This document shows positions 58,701 through 64,000 of a stretch of 64,000 bases of DNA, one piece after another. Position 1 is the first letter of the stretch, and the number at the start of each line of letters is the position of its first letter. Position numbers and translations under genes: made by a program. Below the pieces are notes generated by a model, which was given only the letters and a program-made list of their open reading frames with translations, did not search any database and had not been told where the DNA came from. The DNA is from an uncultured Eubacteriales bacterium (lineage in GTDB: Bacteria; Bacillota; Clostridia; Oscillospirales; CAG-382): the NCBI GenBank assembly GCA_934444645.1, contig CAKSCV010000007.1:54566-118565 (forward strand). The letters run 5' to 3'.

Positions 58701-60242
58701 ATGAACTATACCGACCCGTCGTATTCGGCATATCCGCCGCAGAATTACGCAAGACCGAAGAAGAAAAATGAGCTGTGGTTTGTTTTGGCTGGGGTATTCT
58801 TGATATTGAATGCCTTGCTTTTGGAAGTTATCAGAGTGCTTCAGTTGATCTATTTTGATACGCCTCTGGCCTATCTCTTTGTTTTTTCCGATTGGAAAAG
58901 TATCCTTAGATTAACGGAAAAGCTTGTTCTGCTTGCTCTTGGCGTATGTTGTATCGCTTTCCGTAAAAATCATGCTGTTTTTGCGGCGCTATATGGCTTT
59001 TTAAGCTTGACGGAACTGATTTATTTGATCGATATCTGTAATGCGAGTTATGTATTCGACATTTTTACGTATTGTGCCTATCTTTTGACTGCCTTCATTT
59101 GGGCATCCATTATGACCTTAACCTTTCTGAACCTGCATAAAGCAGGGCATGGCGTCGGCGTCTTTATTGTATCGGTTATTTTGACTATGATGCTTTACGG
59201 CGGCTGGCTTAGTGAAGACCTTCAAAATTTTGCCTATTATTTTTCCAACCAAGAAATGCCGCCTGCGTGGATACTAACTTTGGTTTTGCAGGCAGTAATA
59301 TTTGTTGTTTCTCTGATATTGCTTGCTACTGCTATTTTTATACCGGAGGAAATCCTGTCCGCACGTAATTTTTCCGAAGGTTATTGCGGCATGACAAAGC
59401 ACGTTCTGTTATTGCTGTTTACCTTTGGCATTTGGCAATACATTTGGGTATATCGTACCACCAAGCTTTTGAACAGCTGCCCGTTTGCGCCGAAACGCAA
59501 CCCGGTCACGAAGGTGCTTTTGTGTATGTGTGTGCCGTTTTATCTGATTTATTGGACGTATAAGTCGGCACGGAGCATTGATGCATTTGCCCGTCAAAAC
59601 GGGATTTCATCCGACATTACCTCCGGTGCAACCGTGCTTGCAATATTCGTAGGCTTTGTGCCACCGATTCTCATGCAGAGTAAAATCAATCAAATTTGTG
59701 AGCGAAGCAACCGAATACAGCAGTATGCCGGTACACAAATAAACAGCGTACCGGTTCAACCGTTTGCTTCGTCCGGCAATGTGCCGCCCATGCCGTCTTA
59801 TGCACCGAACACACCGCCCCAATCGCCCACACCCACAAATCAAACGTCTTACGCTCCTTCTCCGGCGCAGCCGTCCGTACCGTCTTACCAGACCGATACA
59901 GCACAAAATGCATCGGTTCAGCCGACCACACCGGTTCAGCCGACCACACCGGTTCAGCCGACCACACCGGTTCAGCCGACCGCGCCGGTTCAGCCGACCG
60001 CGCCGGTTCAGCCGACCGCGCCGACCGCAGAAGCCGCGCCGGTTTCTCTGTATGCAGACGCGCCGACTGGAGTGGTCGCACCGACCACACCGATTCCGCA
60101 AGCCGCACCGGCTTCCCCGGCTTCTCCTGCGCGAACGGTAGATGTTTCCGCACAGCTGCGGAGCTTGCAGACCTTGTTGGAACAGGGCGTGATTACCGAA
60201 GGCGAGTATACCGCGCGAAAAAATCGGCTGCTCGGTTTATAA
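58701..60242 (+). CDS. DUF4234 multi-span membrane protein with SHOCT tail
   Basis: The 513-residue protein has about eight membrane spans (residues about 20-340). The DUF4234 segment is 'MTKHVLLLLFTFGIWQYIWV'. The long cytoplasmic tail is Pro/Thr/Gln-rich with a perfect series of six-residue units: three QPTTPV then three QPTAPV (18-bp tandem repeats, about 59917-60024). A SHOCT motif closes the protein ('LQTLLEQGVITEGEYTARKN'). SHOCT often mediates oligomerisation. Function unknown. ATG 58701 follows ATAGGAGG. Confidence 0.8.
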   Translation: MNYTDPSYSAYPPQNYARPKKKNELWFVLAGVFLILNALLLEVIRVLQLIYFDTPLAYLFVFSDWKSILRLTEKLVLLALGVCCIAFRKNHAVFAALYGFLSLTELIYLIDICNASYVFDIFTYCAYLLTAFIWASIMTLTFLNLHKAGHGVGVFIVSVILTMMLYGGWLSEDLQNFAYYFSNQEMPPAWILTLVLQAVIFVVSLILLATAIFIPEEILSARNFSEGYCGMTKHVLLLLFTFGIWQYIWVYRTTKLLNSCPFAPKRNPVTKVLLCMCVPFYLIYWTYKSARSIDAFARQNGISSDITSGATVLAIFVGFVPPILMQSKINQICERSNRIQQYAGTQINSVPVQPFASSGNVPPMPSYAPNTPPQSPTPTNQTSYAPSPAQPSVPSYQTDTAQNASVQPTTPVQPTTPVQPTTPVQPTAPVQPTAPVQPTAPTAEAAPVSLYADAPTGVVAPTTPIPQAAPASPASPARTVDVSAQLRSLQTLLEQGVITEGEYTARKNRLLGL

Positions 60243-60276
60243 GCGATCCGCAAACAGCTATGGAGCAAGCGTTGGA

Positions 60277-60540
60277 AATTATTGGCTTTTCAGATGGGAT
60301 GAAGACGATGACGAATGGTCCTATTTTTGTTCTGTCGCGGATTTGGAGCTGGAAGAATACAGCGATTACGACGACGAGGATGAGATGTTTGAAAAGTTGG
60401 TAGACAACGTTGGAAGGTTATCGATTGAGAATGCCATGATAAAGGGCATTGAGCTCGATAAGAGTGCCGTCAAACGCATCAATACGCTGTTCGAAAGAGA
60501 TATGTTAGACGACGTTACAGCCATTTACTTCAACAATTAA
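60277..60540 (+). pseudogene. Acidic small protein remnant without a start codon
   Basis: A coherent frame reads NYWLFRWDEDDDEWSYFC, then a Asp/Glu-rich stretch (SDYDDEDEMFEK) and a helical end finishing FNN-stop at 60540. The codon before NYW is GGA and no ATG, GTG or TTG with a ribosome binding site exists in frame upstream; the only in-frame start is TTG 60343 without a site. The alternative frame from ATG 60260 is not coherent. This looks like a gene with a lost start, or one translated by overlap. Confidence 0.45.
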
Positions 60541-60553
60541 AGAGGTAATTTGT

Positions 60554-60607
60554 CGGCTGCGCAAGCAGATTTTCGGTTTTCGGAAAACGTTTGCGCAGCC
60601 GTTTTTT
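60554..60607 (+). terminator. Intrinsic terminator after the acidic ORF
   Basis: Stem CGGCTGCGCAA/TTGCGCAGCCG with a long A/T-rich loop, followed by TTTTTT. Confidence 0.85.
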
Positions 60608-60670
60608 GCCGTGTGACAATTGTTTTTCCACACATCGAAATGCGATATAATGGCAGGCGGATAGAAAAGC

Positions 60671-60935
60671 ACCGCTCACGGTGATGAGCGGTATTGACAT
60701 ATTGGTTTTTTTGCTGTAAAATAGAGCCTGCCGGGAGAAATTCCGGCAGGGCAAGATCTCATTCTGAACCTGAAAGAGAGTTCTTCTGTTTCAAGTTCTT
60801 TGGCTCCACCTTTCTCCGAAAGAAAGGTGGAAGGGCGGTTATGTCACTTTCCCTGCGAAGTATTTTCGCAGGGTAGTGTAAAGCAGCATATGAAAAAAGA
60901 AGTATGTGAAAACCTACCGTCATCCTTGACGGCTT
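60671..60935 (+). ncRNA. Candidate small RNA locus with six hairpins and its own promoter
   Basis: A sigma-A promoter TTGACA (60694-60699), 17 bases, TAAAAT (60717-60722) has no coding gene behind it. The predicted transcript folds into CCTGCCGG/CCGGCAGG (60727-60750), GAAC-TGAAA/TTTCA-GTTC (about 60764-60797), CCACCTTTC/GAAAGGTGG (60806-60830), CCCTGCGAA/TTCGCAGGG (60851-60873) and CCGTCA/TGACGG (60917-60932). An ACCGCTCA/TGAGCGGT hairpin (60671-60692) lies before the promoter. I do not recognise a known RNA family; a hairpin repeat is the alternative. Confidence 0.45.
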
Positions 60936-61149
60936 AGGCAAAACAATGCTTGAAATATTGTGCCGACGGTGAGAAACTCAAGAACAAATTGAAATTTATC
61001 ATCGGCAAAAACAGTGTAGCATTGTTTTACCACACTGCAAAGGGCAAGCAAAAATCAAATTGCAGCAACAGTATAACAAAAAAACAGCCGCTTATCTGCA
61101 CTTCCATTCCTATTTGTGCCGGTGCGCAAGCGGCAGAATGGAGATTAAA

Positions 61150-62559
61150 ATGGAAAAATACAAAGTATATATTGACAATGAATTGACAGAGCTACAGTCT
61201 GCGAGAGTTTCGAAGTACCCGATTAACCGGCATTGGCCCGGATTCCAGAGATCGCTTGATCAGACGAAGGAAACAGCATTTTTATCCTTTAATATAAAAG
61301 ATAAAAAAACGGTTAGAATTGAATGTGATTTTTACATTAAAAATATAATTGTCAGACCGCTGTCATTAAATATTAAGCCGATTGTAGAGGACAAAACGGT
61401 AATTTTTGAAATAAATAAGCCGTGCCAGGCGGTGGTTGAATTTAAAGATGTATCGGAAGAACTACATTTTTTTGCAAATGAAGATAAAAATTATGACCTT
61501 TCGGAAGAAAATGTTTTGTATTTCGGAAAAGGAGAGCATAACACGGGCAGAATAAATTTAGTCAGCGGACAGACCGTTTTTATCGACGAGGGAGCTGTTG
61601 TATACGGTGAAATTTACGGAATTGACGTCGAAAATGTAAAAATAATGGGATACGGCATATTAGATCACAGCAAAATGAAAGAAACGATCGAAGAAGATGG
61701 ATTTATTGACCCGCCAAGACCAAGTCCGATAAAAATAGAATACGGAAAAAATATTACAATTTGCGGCATTGTAATCCGCGATTCATGTTTTTTGTCAGTA
61801 AGACCCATATGCTGCGAAAACGTACATATAGATAACATTAAAATAATCGGAAACTGGAGATATAATTCCGATGGTATCGATTTGTTAAATTGCCGTCATG
61901 CGCTTGTTGAAAACTGTTTTGTCAGAAGCTTTGACGATTCCTTGTGCATAAAGGGGTTTGCCTGTGCTTATGCCGACGGAATTCATCATAACAACAGGGA
62001 TTACGACATTTCGGAGGATATTGTATTTCGCAACTGCGTTGTATTTAACGAATGGGGAAAGGCTTTGGAGGTAGGAATCGACCTTTGCGCAAAGAGAATA
62101 GAAAATTGCAGATTTGAAAACTGTGATGTAATTCATGCTACAGGGCCGGTTATGGACGTTTCGAATGTTGACTATGCACATGTTAATAACATTGTGTTTG
62201 AAAACATACGGGTGGAATATGACGAAGTCTCTTTTTATCCGATGATTCAAGAACAGGAAGATGACATATATGTAAATAAAGATACGAATTTTATGCCGCC
62301 GTTAATTTGGGGGATGGTATTTTATTCCGAGTGTTATTCTTCAAAAGGAGAAAGAGGAAAAATATCAAATATTACTTTCAATAACATTAACGTGACCGCT
62401 CCTGCAATGCCACCGTCAAATTTTTTCGGTTACAGCGAGGAGTACGGAGTAAAGAATATTAAAATAAAAAACCTTTACTTAAACGGTGAAAAAATTACGG
62501 ATATATCAAAAGCAAATATATCTGTCGGAAAATTTGCGGAAAATATTATTTTGAAGTAA
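61150..62559 (+). CDS. GH28-like beta-helix protein with N-terminal extension
   Basis: The 469-residue protein has an N-terminal beta-sandwich-like part (residues about 1-120) and then a right-handed beta-helix with 'NSDGIDLLNCRHALVENC' and 'SFDDSLCIKG', matching the GH28 N-x-D and D-D segments. It has no signal peptide. The gene is AT-rich and differs in codon use from the housekeeping genes. ATG 61150 with GGAGATT; an in-frame ATG 61138 is possible. A GH28 or related polysaccharide hydrolase role is likely, substrate unknown. Confidence 0.72.
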   Translation: MEKYKVYIDNELTELQSARVSKYPINRHWPGFQRSLDQTKETAFLSFNIKDKKTVRIECDFYIKNIIVRPLSLNIKPIVEDKTVIFEINKPCQAVVEFKDVSEELHFFANEDKNYDLSEENVLYFGKGEHNTGRINLVSGQTVFIDEGAVVYGEIYGIDVENVKIMGYGILDHSKMKETIEEDGFIDPPRPSPIKIEYGKNITICGIVIRDSCFLSVRPICCENVHIDNIKIIGNWRYNSDGIDLLNCRHALVENCFVRSFDDSLCIKGFACAYADGIHHNNRDYDISEDIVFRNCVVFNEWGKALEVGIDLCAKRIENCRFENCDVIHATGPVMDVSNVDYAHVNNIVFENIRVEYDEVSFYPMIQEQEDDIYVNKDTNFMPPLIWGMVFYSECYSSKGERGKISNITFNNINVTAPAMPPSNFFGYSEEYGVKNIKIKNLYLNGEKITDISKANISVGKFAENIILK

Positions 62560-62679
62560 GTAATTAAAAATGAGCAGAGTTTCCGTGAATGATATGGCGA
62601 ATATGACAAAAATATTACAGGTATGAAATTATCAAAATAAGATTGAAAACAAAAAATACGGAAAACAGAGAGAAAATAT

Positions 62680-63366
62680 ATGCGGAATATTGATTTAACA
62701 AATACCGTTGATGCAAGCAATCAGCTTGGAGACGGAAAATTCTTGCGCTTTGGAGAAGTGCAAGGTTCGCCCAAGATTTTGTTTGCCGGTAATTCGATGG
62801 CGTGGCATGCCCCGAAAGACGATATCGGTTGGAGCGGTGATTGGGGAATGGCAGCATCAAAACGTGAGAAGGATTATGTTCACCAAACAATGCGATTCGT
62901 TAGAGAAAAATATCCCAATGCGACATATTGCATTGCGCAATGTGCGTATTGGGAGAGACATATGAATGATGATAACGTGTTTGATGAATATTCAAATTTA
63001 AAGGATTTTGAAGCGGATGCAGTTGTAATTGTTCTCGGCGAAAACATTCATGAGAATGAGCATACACAAGATGAACTTGCGGACAAATTTTCGGAACTGA
63101 TTTCATATTTAAGAAAGGGGAAAAGTAAAGTTCCCGTTCTTATCTCACAACCGTTTTTATGGGAAAAGCCGGTTGTGTGCAAGGCGATCGAAAAAGCGGC
63201 GGCAGAATTAAACGTAATGGTTATGGATATGAGTGAACTTTCGCAAGACCTGTCATTTCGGGCAATAGGAAAGTTTGAACATTCGGGCGTTGCGGCACAT
63301 CCGAGTGACAAGGGCATGAAAAGAATTGCGGATAGAATATACCGGAATTTGACAAAGGTTCTGTGA
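62680..63366 (+). CDS. SGNH/GDSL-type hydrolase, divergent
   Basis: The 228-residue protein has 'ILFAGNSMAWHAPKDDIGWS' near residue 33 where SGNH esterases have G-D-S (here G-N-S), a Gly at 'GWSGDWGM', an 'IVLGENIHENEH' block III-like G-x-N-like segment and a C-terminal 'AAHPSDKGMKRIADRI', the usual D-x-x-H region seen as H-P-S-D-x-G. It may remove acyl groups from glycans and is adjacent to a GH28-like gene in an AT-rich island. No RBS stands out. Confidence 0.65.
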   Translation: MRNIDLTNTVDASNQLGDGKFLRFGEVQGSPKILFAGNSMAWHAPKDDIGWSGDWGMAASKREKDYVHQTMRFVREKYPNATYCIAQCAYWERHMNDDNVFDEYSNLKDFEADAVVIVLGENIHENEHTQDELADKFSELISYLRKGKSKVPVLISQPFLWEKPVVCKAIEKAAAELNVMVMDMSELSQDLSFRAIGKFEHSGVAAHPSDKGMKRIADRIYRNLTKVL

Positions 63367-63398
63367 CATAATGATACTATAATCTAAGTAATTTTTGT

Positions 63399-63429
63399 GG
63401 ACTGAAAGTCGGATTTTGGCTTTCAGTCC
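63399..63429. terminator. Hairpin after the SGNH gene
   Basis: Perfect 10-bp stem GGACTGAAAG/CTTTCAGTCC with an 11-base loop, 33 bases after the stop; the T run after it is poor, so termination would be weak. Confidence 0.5.
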
Positions 63430-63468
63430 TTAATCGTAATATAGCATAAAATTGTCGGCATGTCAAGG

Positions 63469-63564
63469 GCGCCCTCGTAAGAGGGCGTCAGACCGCTGAC
63501 GGGTTTGTCAGCGGTCTGACGTCGCGCATTTGCGCGGCTTTTTCGTGTCATCTTTCGTGTCATC
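63469..63564. repeat. Three tandem hairpins and a 12-bp direct repeat
   Basis: CGCCCTC/GAGGGCG with a GTAA loop (63470-63487), then a perfect 14-bp stem GTCAGACCGCTGAC/GTCAGCGGTCTGAC (63487-63520), then CGCGCA/TGCGCG (63523-63536) and GCTTTTT. Two copies of TTTCGTGTCATC follow at 63541-63552 and 63553-63564. These lie between convergent genes next to a serine recombinase, where an attachment site could be. Confidence 0.6.
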
Positions 63565-63619
63565 TTTTTGTTTGAAATACCGCATTTTAGTATGATTTTT
63601 TAAATTTTAGTTTAAAATT

Positions 63620-64000
63620 CTAAACACCTGAAAACCGCATAGCTAAGCCAAAAACAAAGAAAACCGCTGTACAAGCGGTTTTCTGTTCTGGTCGCCCACA
63701 TGCGAGTATATCCGAACCGTTGAATGTTGCATTTATATCGGAAAATCGCACAATTGTGCTTGTGTTGGGATAATTGCAGGTGATAAGCAGTTTATCATCG
63801 TAAACAAACACAGAATTCAAAAAGGTATCGATCAGTCGTTTCCGGTGGGGCAGTTCGTTTATGTTCAAATTGCGCAGACGTTCAAACCAAAATCGTACTT
63901 GATCCTCATTCAGTAACGGGCGACGGATGCTCTCCTTGGCGATCTCGATTTCAATATCTTTTTTCTTGCTTTCCAATTCTTCAAGCCGTTGTTTGGTAGA
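63620..64000 (-). CDS. Large serine recombinase, C-terminal end (partial)
   Basis: The frame is open to the window edge (5' end lies beyond it). The 126 codons visible carry the C-terminal pattern of clostridial serine recombinases: coiled 'STKQRLEELESKKKDIEIEI', 'LNEDQVRFWFERLRNLNINE', 'HRKRLIDTFLNSVFVYDDKL', 'CNYPNTST' and 'GSDILACGRPEQ'. Such proteins integrate and excise phages, Tn-type and ICE elements. A terminator hairpin is embedded in the final codons. It implies a mobile element extends to the right. Confidence 0.8.
   Translation of the reverse strand, partial: STKQRLEELESKKKDIEIEIAKESIRRPLLNEDQVRFWFERLRNLNINELPHRKRLIDTFLNSVFVYDDKLLITCNYPNTSTIVRFSDINATFNGSDILACGRPEQKTACTAVFFVFGLAMRFSGV
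63658..63684 (-). terminator. Terminator inside the recombinase 3' end
   Basis: Perfect stem AGAAAACCGC/GCGGTTTTCT with loop TTGTACA (minus strand) and TTGTTTTT after it, 36 bases before the stop of the recombinase frame. Confidence 0.6.

Noticed and set aside
60671..60935. 6S RNA or tmRNA
   Set aside because: The expected long central-bubble duplex or tRNA-like ends are not visible; the locus is a string of short stems instead.

Overview
The window is a chromosomal segment of a Gram-positive, probably uncultured member of the Clostridia (Oscillospirales or Christensenellales-like). The reasons are the clostridial S10-spc-alpha ribosomal order with a KOW gene between map and infA, strong AGGAGG ribosome binding sites, sigma-A promoters with 17-bp spacers, LexA, Rex, a SpoVAC sporulation protein, S-layer-homology domains, and Firmicutes families such as DUF6062, DUF5685 and the TIGR03905 TSCPD protein. 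No rRNA, tRNA or CRISPR array was seen.

Layout. 1-14320: the S10-spc-alpha superoperon from the end of rplD to rplQ, including secY, adk, map, infA, rpmJ and rpoA, closed by a terminator. 14405-18452: a minus-strand sugar-acid catabolic operon (KDPG-type aldolase, 2-keto-3-deoxygalactonate-type kinase, beta-propeller glycosidase-like protein) with a divergent AraC regulator. 18599-30763: housekeeping genes and small conserved Firmicutes genes (dCMP deaminase, LMW phosphatase, rimI, tsaD, rex, spoVAC, MBOAT, parB, a MORN protein, SpoU methyltransferase, DUF5685, a J-domain protein). 32439-44833: proS, phosphoglucomutase, a TSCPD protein, lexA, comF, ftsK/spoIIIE, a ComEC-type MBL protein, a D,D-carboxypeptidase, ttcA-like, EEP phosphatase and a Cys-rich peptide. 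45030-49706: a giant exported SLH/GH99-like protein. 52208-58543: sugar genes (GH28-like, AraC, two TIM-barrel isomerases around a Gfo/Idh/MocA dehydrogenase). 58701-64000: a DUF4234/SHOCT membrane protein, a decayed acidic ORF, an AT-rich island with a GH28-like and an SGNH protein, and the C-terminus of a large serine recombinase running off the window.

The most unusual content is a family of apparently non-coding, hairpin-built modular elements present at three loci (30794-32379, 49840-51760 and 53515-54720). They share a fixed module order: arrays of CGAGGTT/AACCTCG hairpins at about 80-bp spacing, a CCAGAGGTT/AACCTCTGG hairpin, a variable CTTTTTGC-type hairpin, a roughly 100-bp structure closed by GATTCAAAGC/GCTTTGAATC, and TTTAATTGG-bearing inverted ends. 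Several stems change sequence between copies while keeping pairing. One copy abuts a 5'-truncated carD gene. I do not recognise this family. It could be a non-autonomous mobile element or a structured RNA/DNA element.
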